NCBI GenBank assembly: GCA_963835295.1
Contig: CAWIEX010000014.1
Coordinates: forward strand, 682,001-746,000
Source: JAOPZW01 sp963835295
GTDB lineage: Bacteria > Actinomycetota > Thermoleophilia > Solirubrobacterales > Solirubrobacteraceae
DNA: 64,000 nt
Direction: 5' to 3'
This document shows positions 33,732 through 42,486 of this stretch, in pieces (position 1 is the stretch's first letter; every line of letters starts with the position of its first letter). The notes below the pieces were generated by a model, which searched no databases, was not told where the DNA came from, and saw nothing but the letters and a program-made list of their open reading frames with translations. Made by a program: the position numbers and the translations under genes.

Positions 33732-34472
33732 ATGAGTGGCAAGGATGCTCTCTGTTCGACGCTGGCGGCGGGTCTCCTCCTGCTGGTCGTTGCACCCGTC
33801 GCGGCCGAGGCAGCGGCATGCCCGCATAGCGGTGACCTCGTCACCGCGCTGTCCGTACCGGACCGCCGTGCCGCGCTGCTCTGCGCCGTCGACGCCGAGC
33901 GCACGGCGCGCGGCCTCCCCGCCGTCGGCCAGAACGGGCTGCTCACGCGCGCGGCCCAGGGGCACTCCGACGACATGGTCGCGCGGCGCTTCTTCGAGCA
34001 CGTCACGCCCGGCGGCTCGACGCTCGGCGACCGCGTCAACGCCACCGGCTACATCGAGGGCCAGCGCGACTGGGAGCTCGGCGAGGCGATCGCCTGGCGC
34101 CAGCAGCCCCTCGACACGCCCGACAGCCTGATGCGCGCGTGGCTGGCCAGCCCGGGCCACCGCGCGATCATCCTCGACCGCCGCTTCCGCGACGTGGGGA
34201 TCGGGGTCACGCCCGGGCTGACCGACGGCTCGGCCAACCCCGGCGCCACCGCCGTCCTCGACTTCGGCTTCCGCGTCGCGTCGCCTACGCTGCCGCGATG
34301 GCGCTCGGCGACAGCGTGCGCGCGCACGGCAGGCACATCGCGGCAGAGGCCCGCTCGGTGCGCATCGACCTCGACGCGCTCGAAGCTCTCGACCCAGGCG
34401 ATCCTCCGCAGCTCGACCCCCAGCGCCACTACCTGGAAGGTCCAGCTGCCGATGTCGCCGACTACCTCCTAG
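33732..34472 (+). CDS. Secreted CAP-domain (SCP-like) protein
   Basis: It has a signal peptide (ALCSTLAAGLLLLVVAPVAA then EAAA) and a CAP domain from DAERTARGLPAVGQNGLLTR to TAVLDFGFRVAS. The domain includes AQGHSDDMVARRFFEHVTPG, GEAIAWRQQPLDTPDSLMRA and SPGHRAIILDRRFRDVGIGV, with the CAP histidines in the HSDDM and FFEHV regions. CAP proteins have varied extracellular roles. After residue 188 the frame runs on through 57 residues of Arg/Ser-rich sequence that overlap the next gene by 175 bp; the real end may be earlier. Confidence 0.8.
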   Translation: MSGKDALCSTLAAGLLLLVVAPVAAEAAACPHSGDLVTALSVPDRRAALLCAVDAERTARGLPAVGQNGLLTRAAQGHSDDMVARRFFEHVTPGGSTLGDRVNATGYIEGQRDWELGEAIAWRQQPLDTPDSLMRAWLASPGHRAIILDRRFRDVGIGVTPGLTDGSANPGATAVLDFGFRVASPTLPRWRSATACARTAGTSRQRPARCASTSTRSKLSTQAILRSSTPSATTWKVQLPMSPTTS

Positions 34473-35170
34473 TCCTCGACGCGATCAACTTCGGCTCGGG
34501 GTGGTTCCCCACCCTGCGCAAGCGCACGGGCTGCTCGGGGTACTTCACCGTCGCGTGGAGCCTCGCCGACCGCTGGCGCGCCGGCGCCGGCTGGGCGCCG
34601 GCGCAGCTGCGCGGCCTGCGCTCCGACGACCTGGCCGAGACCCTCGGCCAGCGCCGCGACCACGAGCTCATGAGCCTCTACGCCCAGGCCCTGCGCGAGC
34701 TCGGGCGCTTCCTGGGCGAGCGCCGGGCGCTCGACGTCGTGGCCGAGGCGCGCGGGTCGGCGCAGCGCTTCGCCGAGCTGCTGGCCGCCGGCATGACGAT
34801 GTGGCAGGACGTCGGCTTCTACAAGCGCGCCCAGATCGCCGCCAGCGACCTCGCGCTGGGCGGCGTGGCGGACTTCGACGACATCGACGCGCTGACGATC
34901 TTCGCCGACAACCTCGTCCCCCACGTCCTGCGCTGCGAGGGCGTGCTCGTCTACGACGACGGCCTGGCGGCCCTCATCGACGCCGAGCGGCTGCTGCGCC
35001 CCGGGCCTCAGGAGCGCGAGATCCGCGGCTGCGCCGTCCACGCCTGCGCCGCCATCGCCCAGCGCACGGGCCTGACCGAGCGCGACCTCGACAACGCGCT
35101 GTGGTACCGCGGCCAGCGCCCCGAGTACAAGGCGCGGCCGCGGCATCGCTGCCGCACGGTGTACTACTGA
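34298..35170 (+). CDS. Queuosine salvage protein (DUF2419, queuosine 5'-phosphate N-glycosidase-like)
   Basis: A 290-residue protein of the DUF2419/Qng1 family, which frees queuine base from queuosine 5'-phosphate for reuse in tRNA. Family-like features include QRHYLEGPAADVADYLLVLD, AINFGSGWFPTLRKRTGCSG, YFTVAWSLADRW and LTIFADNLVPHVLRCEGVLV. The C-terminus CAAIAQRTGLTERDLDNALW then YKARPRHRCRTVYY is also typical. The ATG at 34298 fits the family's N-terminus. No tgt or queuine transporter is in the window, so whether it salvages queuine here is inference. Confidence 0.82.
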   Translation: MALGDSVRAHGRHIAAEARSVRIDLDALEALDPGDPPQLDPQRHYLEGPAADVADYLLVLDAINFGSGWFPTLRKRTGCSGYFTVAWSLADRWRAGAGWAPAQLRGLRSDDLAETLGQRRDHELMSLYAQALRELGRFLGERRALDVVAEARGSAQRFAELLAAGMTMWQDVGFYKRAQIAASDLALGGVADFDDIDALTIFADNLVPHVLRCEGVLVYDDGLAALIDAERLLRPGPQEREIRGCAVHACAAIAQRTGLTERDLDNALWYRGQRPEYKARPRHRCRTVYY

Positions 35171-35246
35171 GGCTTCGTGGCTCGGGACCGTCGGCGCCGG
35201 CGATGAGCCGTGCGCGGGCGGGAGCCTGAGCATCGCCGCCCGTAGA

Positions 35247-36158
35247 TCAGTGTGGGGCCGTCGGTGCTGGCTCCTCGCCGGGGTCAGCTGGCGGCGTCTC
35301 GCGCGTCTGGAGCACGATCGCGGCGATCACGATCGCGCCGCCGACGAGGGTCAGCGTGCCGGGGCGCTCGTCGAGCGCAAGCCAGACCCAGACCGGGCCG
35401 AGCACGACCTCCAGCAGCGTGATCAGCCCAACCTGCGCGGCGGGGATCAGGCGCGCGCCGACGGTGAGCAGCGCGAAGCCCAGCCCGATCTGCCCGATGC
35501 CCAGCGCCGCCAGCCAGGCCAGGTCGTCGCCGCTGATCTCCCCCGGGCTCGCGAACGGGAGAAACGCCGCCACGAGAATCGCCTGCGAGAGGCAGGTGGC
35601 CGGCGCCATGGACACCTCGTGGCGCCAGCGGGTGATGACGATCATCACCGAGAACGCGAGCGCCGCCACGAACGCCAGGCCGTCGCCGGTCAGGCTGGCC
35701 TCGCCCGGCGCGCCGAGCATCACCGCCACCCCGCAGAGCGCAAGGACCATCGCCAGCGCCGTACGCCGAGAGACCGGCTCCCCCAGGGTCGCCCGTGCGA
35801 GCAGGGCCGCGAGCACCGGGGCGACGGCCAGGATGAACAGGACGCGCGCGACGCTCGCATGATTGAGCGCGCCGATGAAGCAGCCCGACGCAATCGCGAC
35901 GCACAACGCCACGGCGACGCCCGCGCCGCCGACCGACTTGAACCCGCGCAGGACCCGGCCGCGTTCGACGATCGCGACGTAGCCCAGCAGCGCGACCCCC
36001 GCGAACGCCGCGCGCCCGAAGACCTGCGTCGACGCGCCCAACGTCAGCTGGCGTTGAAGGACGCCAGCCGTCGACCACGCGACCGCGGCGAGCGCCACAT
36101 AGATCTGCCCCCGCCGCCGGCGCGCCGCCGCTTCCCCCACCACCACCGCCGACGCCAC
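35247..36158 (-). CDS. EamA-family (DMT) transporter
   Basis: A 303-residue membrane protein with ten predicted helices in two EamA repeats. The first repeat has YVALAAVAWSTAGVLQRQLT and VLFILAVAPVLAALLARATL; the second has VMIVITRWRHEVSMAPATCL, LLTVGARLIPAAQVGLITLL and EVVLGPVWVWLALDERPGTL. Members export amino acids, nucleotides or drugs; the substrate is unknown. It has a long gap upstream (36159-36547). Confidence 0.87.
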   Translation of the reverse strand: MASAVVVGEAAARRRRGQIYVALAAVAWSTAGVLQRQLTLGASTQVFGRAAFAGVALLGYVAIVERGRVLRGFKSVGGAGVAVALCVAIASGCFIGALNHASVARVLFILAVAPVLAALLARATLGEPVSRRTALAMVLALCGVAVMLGAPGEASLTGDGLAFVAALAFSVMIVITRWRHEVSMAPATCLSQAILVAAFLPFASPGEISGDDLAWLAALGIGQIGLGFALLTVGARLIPAAQVGLITLLEVVLGPVWVWLALDERPGTLTLVGGAIVIAAIVLQTRETPPADPGEEPAPTAPH

Positions 36159-36300
36159 GCCGCAAAGTCATAGCGGATGGCCACCCGGCCAAACGCGACC
36201 GGATCGACAACCGCCCACCCGGACCGCACGAGCGCGGGCTCCCGGCTGCCGACAGCGGGGGAGGCGACGAAGTTGCCACCTCCCCCGCTGAGATGTTGCG

Positions 36301-36435
36301 CTAGGCGGGCCTCGCCACCGCACGATCCCCGCGAGCGTCGGCCTGCAGGATCGGAGACGAGGCCCTGAAGCCCTTGAAGGTGCAGTAGAGGCCGAGGAAC
36401 AGCTCCCACAGGAACTCGGGATCGTCGCGAGGCCC
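36301..36435 (-). pseudogene. Probable remnant of a membrane-protein gene
   Basis: A 44-codon open stretch without a start codon contains DDPEFLWELFLGLYCTFKGF and then RASSPILQADARG. This looks like the final helix of a DUF4386-like membrane protein. A TGA stop precedes it and no matching N-terminus was found upstream. The remaining 36159-36547 shows no other gene. Confidence 0.35.
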
Positions 36436-36547
36436 TCAAACTCCTCTCCTCTCCCGGCGATGGCAGCAGGCGGATCCCCCGCCACCGTTGACCGGCTAGG
36501 AGCGAACCTATAGGCCGCAGACCGGACGACGACCGCGGTGAGTTGCC

Positions 36548-37390
36548 TCACCCGCTGCGCTTGAGCTTGCCGTGTCGCTTGGCGTAGCGCTCGCCCGCGG
36601 CGAAGACGGCGAGGCCGAGCGGGACAGCGACCGCGCCCAGCACGAGCAGCGGCCACAGGTCGCCCCAGACGGCGGCCAGGCCGGCGCCGTCGAGCACGCT
36701 GGCGCGGATGCCGTGCAGCGCGTAGGTGGCCGGCGAGATCGTCGCGATCGCCTGCATCCAGCCGGGCATCACGTCGACCGGGTAGTAGACGCCCGAGACG
36801 ACGAGCAGCAGGCCCTGCGCGATGAATCCCAGCTGCGCGCCCTTCTCGGGCGACACGAGCGGGAGGATCGCGGTCACCATGCCGACCCCGACGAACGAGA
36901 CCGACGCCACCGCCAGGAGCACGAGCGCGGCGACGAAGTCCGCGTGCGGAAAGGCGAGCCCGAAGAACAGGGCCACGACCGCGAAGAGGGCCGCCGTGCG
37001 CACCAGCCCGTAGACGACGCCGAAGATCCCCATCCCGATCAGGTGCACCGGGCGCGCCAGCGGAGCCATGAACGTGTACTCGATCGTCCCCTCCCAGCGC
37101 TCCCAGGCGACCGTCTCGGTGAGGATCTCGAAGACGATCCCCAGGTAGGACCAGATCACCGCGCCGATGAGCAGGCTCGCCGCCTGGCGCTCGACGTCCA
37201 GGGTCCCGCCGGTGGCCTCGACGCCCTTGGCGATGAAGACGATGGTCAGCGTGTTGGCGACCGTCCACGCGAAGAACGCGAGCTCCCAGAAGCCGTAGCG
37301 CTTGACCAGATAGGAGTTGCGCTCGACCACGCCCAGCAGGGCGACGGCCTGTCCGCGCCACGCGGGCCGCGTCGTGGTGGTGCTCATCAC
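36548..37390 (-). CDS. ABC-2-type transporter permease
   Basis: A 280-residue membrane subunit of an ABC-2 exporter. Six hydrophobic segments include FWELAFFAWTVANTLTIVFI, SLLIGAVIWSYLGIVFEILT, VVYGLVRTAALFAVVALFFG, FVAALVLLAVASVSFVGVGM and LGFIAQGLLLVVSGVYYPVD. The last stretch is the conserved ABC-2 region. The start overlaps the ATPase gene by 4 bp, so the two form an exporter. Substrate unknown. Confidence 0.9.
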   Translation of the reverse strand: MMSTTTTRPAWRGQAVALLGVVERNSYLVKRYGFWELAFFAWTVANTLTIVFIAKGVEATGGTLDVERQAASLLIGAVIWSYLGIVFEILTETVAWERWEGTIEYTFMAPLARPVHLIGMGIFGVVYGLVRTAALFAVVALFFGLAFPHADFVAALVLLAVASVSFVGVGMVTAILPLVSPEKGAQLGFIAQGLLLVVSGVYYPVDVMPGWMQAIATISPATYALHGIRASVLDGAGLAAVWGDLWPLLVLGAVAVPLGLAVFAAGERYAKRHGKLKRSG

Positions 37391-38172
37391 GCCGCCTCCT
37401 CGTCCTCGCCGTCCTCCAGCGCGCGGCCGGTGGCCGCCAGGAAGGCGTCCTCGAGCGTCGCCGCGCCGTAGCGGCGCCTCAGCCCGGCCGCGCTGTCGAG
37501 CGACAGCAGCCGCCCGCGATCGAGAATCCCAACCCGGTCGGCGAGCACCTCGGCCTCGGCCATGTCATGGGTGCACAGCAGCGTGGTGGTGTCGTGCGTG
37601 CGGCGCATCTCGCCGATGAAGGCCTGCACCTCGCGCTTGGCGCGCGGGTCGAGGCCGGTGGTCGGCTCGTCGAGCAGCAGCAGCGTCGGCGAGGTCATGA
37701 GCGCCCGCGCCAGCGCCACCTTCTGCTGCATGCCGCGCGAGAGGTCCTCCATCGGCGCCCCGGCGCGTCGGGCCGGGAAGCCGACCGCGTCGAGGATCTC
37801 CGGGATCCGCCGACGCGTGTAGGCGGGCGTCAGCCCGTAGAAGCGCGCCGCGTAGGACAGGTTCTCGGCGGCCGACAGGCGCTTGAAGAAGGCCGCCTCC
37901 ACCGACACGCGGTTGACCACGCCGCGGACCGCGCGCGCGTCGCGCACGACGTCGTGGCCGAAGACGCGCGCGCTGCCCCCGTCGTGGAGCAGCAGGGTCG
38001 ACAGCACGCGCACCAGGGTCGACTTGCCCGACCCGTTGCACCCGAGCACGGCGACGCACTCGCCCTGGGCGATCGTGAACGACACGCCGTCGAGCGCGGT
38101 GCCGCGCACGCGCCGGCGACCCTGGCGGCGGACGAACTGCTTGGTGAGACCGATGACTTCGACTGCAGGCAC
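37387..38172 (-). CDS. ABC-2 exporter ATP-binding protein
   Basis: A 261-residue ABC ATPase. Walker A is VAVLGCNGSGKSTLVRVLS, the ABC signature is MEDLSRGMQQKVALARALMT, Walker B is TLLLLDEPTTGLDPRAKRE and the switch His is in TTLLCTHDMAEAEVLADRVG. It matches DRA-type exporters of drugs or lipids. It overlaps the permease gene by 4 bp. Between its start and the next gene (38173-38314) no gene is visible. Confidence 0.94.
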   Translation of the reverse strand: MPAVEVIGLTKQFVRRQGRRRVRGTALDGVSFTIAQGECVAVLGCNGSGKSTLVRVLSTLLLHDGGSARVFGHDVVRDARAVRGVVNRVSVEAAFFKRLSAAENLSYAARFYGLTPAYTRRRIPEILDAVGFPARRAGAPMEDLSRGMQQKVALARALMTSPTLLLLDEPTTGLDPRAKREVQAFIGEMRRTHDTTTLLCTHDMAEAEVLADRVGILDRGRLLSLDSAAGLRRRYGAATLEDAFLAATGRALEDGEDEEAA

Positions 38173-38314
38173 GACATGCTCCTCACGAGAACGAAACCGG
38201 ACAGGGACCAGCGACCGAGGCGGCGCTCGGCTACGCGGCTGGCTCTAGCGGTTCGTCATGCGAAGCACGTCGTCGACGGTACCACCGCCGCCGACCGTGC
38301 GCCAGGGTTCTGTC

Positions 38315-39475
38315 TCAGGCGTCGACGAGCTCGAGGAACTGCCACTTCGTGTGGGGGGCGAGCCCGGCGAGCTTGCGCCCGATCGTCTGCTGGATGGGCA
38401 GCGAGGGGATCACGTGCTGGGTGCCCGCGTGCATGTCGCGGAAGAGCTGCTGGACCTTGCCCGAGCGCAGCCCGGTGGTCCCCGAGGACGCGTAGACGAA
38501 CTTCGCGACCTCGTGCGCCGCCCACGTGACGTGGACGGTGCCGAGGCGGATGTTCGTGCTCTGGTCGACCGACGGGGTCTCGCCGCGCACGAGGGTCTCC
38601 GTCACGTCGGCCCACGTCTCGAAGATCAGCGCGCGGGCCGCCCGCCGGATGCCCTCCGCCCGGGCGAAGCCCTCCTGGAAGCTCTGGTTCTCGCCCAGCG
38701 CGCCCGGGCGGCCGGCCTTGGCCTGCACCATCTTGGCGAGCTCGTCCATGAGGCGCCGCGCGATGCCCAGCGCCCAGCCGGAGTGACAGATGCCGGCGAT
38801 GTTGATGATCCCGAGGCGGTAGAGATCGCCGCCGCGCTCGGGGGTCTCGGTGACCGCGAAGTGCGAGAAGTGCTCGGGGACGAAGACCGATTCGATCTCG
38901 TAGTCGATGCTGCCGGTCGCCCGCAGGCCCATCACGTCCCAGTTGTCGATCAGCGTCGCCTGCTCGACCGGCAGGACGAAGATGCGCGGCTCGCCGGTGC
39001 CCTCGACGACTCCGAGCGTGTGGATGAAGCCCGAGTGCTTGATGCCCGAGGCGAACTGCCACGAGCCGCTGAGCAGGTGCCCGCCGTCCTGCGCCACGGC
39101 GGTGCCGGGCCGCGTGCCCTGCCCGGCGATGACCGGGAAGCGCTCGCCGCCGAAGATCTCCTCGACCGCCTGGTCGCCCAGGTAGGCGGCGCCCGTGCCG
39201 ATGGCCAGCCCGGCCGCCATCGTCACCCATCCCGTCGAGGGGTCGGCGTAGGTGAGCTGGTCGATGACCTTCAGGGAGCTGACGGGATCGAGCTCCGAGC
39301 CGCCCAGCACCTTGGGAACCCACATGCCGAAGAGGCCCGCGTCGTGCAGCGCGTCGACGACCGGGTCGGAGAGGCGCCCGCGCTCGTCGGCCTCGGCGGC
39401 GTGCTCGTCGATGAGCGCCTCGAGGCGCTGTGCCTCGGCCAGGAGGTCGGGAGTGGTCGTCGTCGTGTCGGTCAT
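38315..39475 (-). CDS. Acyl-CoA dehydrogenase-like flavin-dependent oxidoreductase (type-2 C-terminal)
   Basis: A 386-residue protein with the acyl-CoA dehydrogenase fold used by flavin monooxygenases of the HsaA/DszC/SfnC type. Features include VDALHDAGLFGMWVPKVLGG, LTYADPSTGWVTMAAGLAIG, SGSWQFASGIKHSGFIHTLG, VMGLRATGSIDYEIESVFVP and VYASSGTTGLRSGKVQQLFR (the type-2 pattern), ending in RDMHAGTQHVIPS. It lies 25 bp after cysE with AGGAG before its ATG, so both are probably one transcript. A sulfur-acquisition role is suggested by the cysE link only. Confidence 0.85.
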   Translation of the reverse strand: MTDTTTTTPDLLAEAQRLEALIDEHAAEADERGRLSDPVVDALHDAGLFGMWVPKVLGGSELDPVSSLKVIDQLTYADPSTGWVTMAAGLAIGTGAAYLGDQAVEEIFGGERFPVIAGQGTRPGTAVAQDGGHLLSGSWQFASGIKHSGFIHTLGVVEGTGEPRIFVLPVEQATLIDNWDVMGLRATGSIDYEIESVFVPEHFSHFAVTETPERGGDLYRLGIINIAGICHSGWALGIARRLMDELAKMVQAKAGRPGALGENQSFQEGFARAEGIRRAARALIFETWADVTETLVRGETPSVDQSTNIRLGTVHVTWAAHEVAKFVYASSGTTGLRSGKVQQLFRDMHAGTQHVIPSLPIQQTIGRKLAGLAPHTKWQFLELVDA

Positions 39476-39500
39476 GCGTTCTCCTGTGTGGGTGCTGGGT

Positions 39501-40241
39501 TCAGCCGCCGGCCGGATTGCGGCCCTGGGCGGGACGAAGTGGGCGAACGTCGGCCACGGGGGCGGCCTCGCGGCCCGCCACCTCGGCCACTGCGCGTTCG
39601 AGCGCCTCGATGCGTGCCGCGAGCCCCTTGATGGCGTCGGCCACCGGGTCGGGCAGATGGATCCAATCGGCGTCGGGGCCCTCGATCTTGCGACCGTCGA
39701 CGCGCACGACGTGACCCGGGTTGCCGACGACGGTGGAGTTGGGCGGCACGTCGGTGATGACGACGCTGTTGGCGCCGATCTTGGCCCCGTGCCCGACGGT
39801 GATCGGCCCGAGCAGCTTGGCCCCTGACCCGATCGTCACGTTGTCCTGGACCGTCGGGTGGCGCTTGCCGGTGGCGAAGCCCGTGCCGCCCAGGGTCACG
39901 CCCTGGTAGAGCGTGACATCGTGGCCGATCTCGGCCGTCTCGCCCACGACGACGCCCGTGCCGTGGTCGATGAAGAGCCCTTCGCCGATCTGCGCGGCCG
40001 GATGGATCTCGATCCCGGTCAGCGCTCGCGTCGCCGTGCTCATCGCTCGGGGTACGAACGGGACGCCCGCATGGTGCAGCGCGTGGGCGACGCGGTGGGC
40101 CAGGAGGGCATGCACGCCCGGCCAGCTCGTGAGGATCTCCACCGAGGAGACGCCCCGCGCTGCGGGGTCACGATCGTGGGCGGCGGCGACGTCACGGCGG
40201 ATCTCGCCGGCCACGCGCCGCAGCGTGCCGAGGCCGAGCAT
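39501..40241 (-). CDS. cysE: Serine O-acetyltransferase
   Basis: Makes O-acetylserine from serine and acetyl-CoA for cysteine synthesis. The 246-residue left-handed beta-helix protein has ATRALTGIEIHPAAQIGEGL, FIDHGTGVVVGETAEIGHDV, TLYQGVTLGGTGFATGKRHP and PPNSTVVGNPGHVVRVDGR. The tail ends in a region with few conserved residues. The ATG at 40241 gives the usual N-terminus VAGEIRRDVAAAHDRDPAAR. It is divergent from the hydrolase gene by 18 bp. Confidence 0.94.
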   Translation of the reverse strand: MLGLGTLRRVAGEIRRDVAAAHDRDPAARGVSSVEILTSWPGVHALLAHRVAHALHHAGVPFVPRAMSTATRALTGIEIHPAAQIGEGLFIDHGTGVVVGETAEIGHDVTLYQGVTLGGTGFATGKRHPTVQDNVTIGSGAKLLGPITVGHGAKIGANSVVITDVPPNSTVVGNPGHVVRVDGRKIEGPDADWIHLPDPVADAIKGLAARIEALERAVAEVAGREAAPVADVRPLRPAQGRNPAGG

Positions 40242-40259
40242 GGGACGTACGATAACCGG

Positions 40260-40853
40260 GTGCGCTTCCTCATCTTGCACGGTTGGCAGGGTTCGGGTCC
40301 CGAACACTGGCAGACCTGGCTCGCCGGCCGGCTGCGCGCCGCCGGACACCACGTGCAGTACCCGGAATTGCCGGCCTGCGACGAGCCGTGTCCCGATCGT
40401 TGGGGGATCGCCTTCCGCTCCGAGCTCGGGCGCCTCGCCGCGCGCCAGGACGACGAGCGCGTCGTCGTGGCGCACTCGCTCGGGTGCGTGCTGTGGCTGC
40501 GCGAGGCAGCCAACGTCGCGCCGTCGCGCCGCGTGGACCGCGTCGCGCTCGTCGCCCCGCCGTGCCCGGGCGCGGCGGTCCCCGAGCTCGCCGGCTTCTA
40601 CCCCACCGGCGCCGAGCGCGAGGCCGTGGCGCTTGCCGCGGGCGACACGCGCCTGGTGTGCACCGACAACGACCCGTACTGCCCGGGCGAGAACGCCGCT
40701 CGCTTCTGGGCCGAGCCGCTCGCGCTGACCGTCGATCTCCTGCCGGGCGCCGGGCACCTGAACGTCGAGGCCGGCTACGGCCCGTGGCCCGAGATGGAGG
40801 CGTGGTGCCTGGGCGAGCGCGCCGCACTGGCGCCTGAAGCAGCAGCCGCCTAG
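40260..40853 (+). CDS. RBBP9/YdeN-family alpha/beta hydrolase
   Basis: A 197-residue serine hydrolase. It starts VRFLILHGWQGSGPEHWQTW, has the nucleophile elbow VVVAHSLGCVLWLRE, the acid region LVCTDNDPYCPGENA and the His in LPGAGHLNVEAGYGPWPE. The RBBP9/YdeN family acts on small esters and no physiological substrate is known. The GTG start is used because its frame enters the family motif at once. Its stop overlaps the next minus-strand gene by 4 bp. Confidence 0.82.
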   Translation: MRFLILHGWQGSGPEHWQTWLAGRLRAAGHHVQYPELPACDEPCPDRWGIAFRSELGRLAARQDDERVVVAHSLGCVLWLREAANVAPSRRVDRVALVAPPCPGAAVPELAGFYPTGAEREAVALAAGDTRLVCTDNDPYCPGENAARFWAEPLALTVDLLPGAGHLNVEAGYGPWPEMEAWCLGERAALAPEAAAA

Positions 40854-41227
40854 GGGCAGTCGATCTGCGGTTCGGGCACGCCGTGCTCCCGGGCGTGCGC
40901 CTCGGCCGCGGCGCGGCCCTCCTGGTCGCCGATCGGGTAGCGGAACACGCGGCCGGAGAAGACGACGAAGCTCTCGTCGACGGTGTGCAGGTCCGCGTAC
41001 CAGCCGGGCTCGTCGAGCACGCCGGCGAGCGCCTCGGCGAAGGGCGGCGCCTTGTCGTCGGCCACGTCGAAGCGCAGCAGCGTCCACTGCGGCGGAATGC
41101 CCGCCGCGCGCTGGTCGGCGGAGATGTCCTGCGGCTCGACGCGCTCGATCCCACGCAGGATGACGTCGAGGCCCGCCAGCGAGCCGCCCACGACCAGGCT
41201 CTCCGCGATCAGGGTGCCGGTGGCCAC
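40850..41227 (-). CDS. Hypothetical protein, 125 aa
   Basis: GTG start at 41227 gives VATGTLIAESLVVGGSLAGL, then DVILRGIERVEPQDISADQR, PPQWTLLRFDVADDKAPPFA and DLHTVDESFVVFSGRVFRYP. Alternating hydrophobic strands suggest a small alpha/beta domain. I do not recognise the family. It follows cysK by 5 bp on the same strand, so they are likely co-transcribed. Confidence 0.65.
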   Translation of the reverse strand: MATGTLIAESLVVGGSLAGLDVILRGIERVEPQDISADQRAAGIPPQWTLLRFDVADDKAPPFAEALAGVLDEPGWYADLHTVDESFVVFSGRVFRYPIGDQEGRAAAEAHAREHGVPEPQIDCP

Positions 41228-41232
41228 GGCCC

Positions 41233-42186
41233 TCAGCCCGCAGCGGCCTGATCGGCGCGCGGGGCGAAGAACGGTGCCGAGATGTAGCGCTCGCCCGAGT
41301 CGGGCAGCACGGTGACGATGCGCTTGCCGCGCGACTCGGGGCGCTGGGCGACCTCGATCGCCGCCCACAGCGCCGCGCCACACGAGATGCCCGCGAGGAT
41401 CCCCTCGCGCGAGGCGGCCGCGTGCGCGGTGGCGATGGCGTCGTCGTCGGGGCAGGTCATGACCTCGTCCATCACCTCGCGGTCCAGCACGGCCGGCACG
41501 AAGCCGGCGCCGATGCCCTGGATCCGATGCGGGCCCGGCGCGCCGCCCGAGAGCACCGCCGAGGCCTCGGGCTCGACGCCGATCACGGTGGCCTTGGGGT
41601 TGTGGGCCTTGAGGGCCTCCCCCACGCCGGTGATCGTCCCGCCCGTCCCCACGCCGGCGACGAAGACATCGACCTTGCCGTCCAGCGCGTTGATGATCTC
41701 GGGGCCCGTGCCCGTCCGATGGGCCTCCGGGTTGGCCGGGTTGGAGAACTGGTCGGGCAGGAAGACGTCGGAGTCGCGGGCGGCGGCGCGGGCGGCGTCG
41801 ACCGCCTCGTTCATCCCGCCGAGCGACTCGACGATCTCGACCTGCGCGCCGTACAGGCGCAGCAGCGCCTCGCGCTCGCGGCTCATCCCTTGCGGCAGGA
41901 AGATCGAGAGGTCGTAGCCCTTGGCCGCGCAGCAGAAGGCCAGCGCGATCCCCGTGTTCCCGGACGTCGCCTCGACGATCGTGGTGCGCCCCGGCTCGAT
42001 GAGCCCGTCGCGCTCGGCCGCGTCGAGCATGGCCACGCCGATGCGGTCCTTGACCGATCCCCCGGGGTTGAAGGCCTCGAGCTTGCCGTAGAGCTCGACG
42101 TCGACGTCGTCGGGCAGCAGGCGCGTGAGCCTGACCATCGGCGTGTTGCCGACCGTGTCGGCGATGTTGATCGGGTTTCGCGGCAT
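41233..42186 (-). CDS. cysK: Cysteine synthase (O-acetylserine sulfhydrylase)
   Basis: PLP enzyme that makes cysteine from O-acetylserine and sulfide. The 317-residue protein has ADTVGNTPMVRLTRLLPDDV, the PLP lysine in EAFNPGGSVKDRIGVAMLDA, TSGNTGIALAFCCAAKG, PDQFSNPANPEAHRTGTGPE, VAGVGTGGTITGVGEALKAH and the C-terminal GILAGISCGAALWAA. It is 1 kb from cysE. The C-terminus lacks nothing expected. CysM cannot be fully excluded. Confidence 0.94.
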   Translation of the reverse strand: MPRNPINIADTVGNTPMVRLTRLLPDDVDVELYGKLEAFNPGGSVKDRIGVAMLDAAERDGLIEPGRTTIVEATSGNTGIALAFCCAAKGYDLSIFLPQGMSREREALLRLYGAQVEIVESLGGMNEAVDAARAAARDSDVFLPDQFSNPANPEAHRTGTGPEIINALDGKVDVFVAGVGTGGTITGVGEALKAHNPKATVIGVEPEASAVLSGGAPGPHRIQGIGAGFVPAVLDREVMDEVMTCPDDDAIATAHAAASREGILAGISCGAALWAAIEVAQRPESRGKRIVTVLPDSGERYISAPFFAPRADQAAAG

Positions 42187-42223
42187 TCGGGCCGCCAGGC
42201 AGATTACCGGCGGCTCGGGCGTC

Positions 42224-42415
42224 CTAGCGCCTACGCCCCAGCACGGCGGTGATCGGCGCGCGATCCTCGAGCACCTGGCGCTCGCCGCCGTCGTCGCTCA
42301 CCGCGCGGGCCAGGCGCAGGCGCCGCACGAGCGCGTCCTGGATCGTGGCGCCGGCATCGAGCGCGGCCGCGGTCGGCGCCCGCCGGAGGGACTGGACCTT
42401 GAGAGAGAGGAACAT
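42224..42415 (-). CDS. Possible small protein, 63 aa
   Basis: MFLSLKVQSLRRAPTAAALD continues with AGATIQDALVRRLRLARAVS and ends VLGRRR. Nearly all third codon positions are G or C, like a real gene here. No motif or good ribosome site is seen, so it remains a candidate between cysK and the next gene. Confidence 0.35.
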   Translation of the reverse strand: MFLSLKVQSLRRAPTAAALDAGATIQDALVRRLRLARAVSDDGGERQVLEDRAPITAVLGRRR

Positions 42416-42486
42416 GACGGCCTGAACGATGCGTATACGCGGAACTTGCGCCCTGATCGGTGGGATCAGCCATCTAGTCTGAGGCC

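Noticed and set aside
36044..36439. Minus-strand frame before the DMT transporter as a gene
   Set aside because: It mixes the transporter antisense and an unstructured gap and has no motif.
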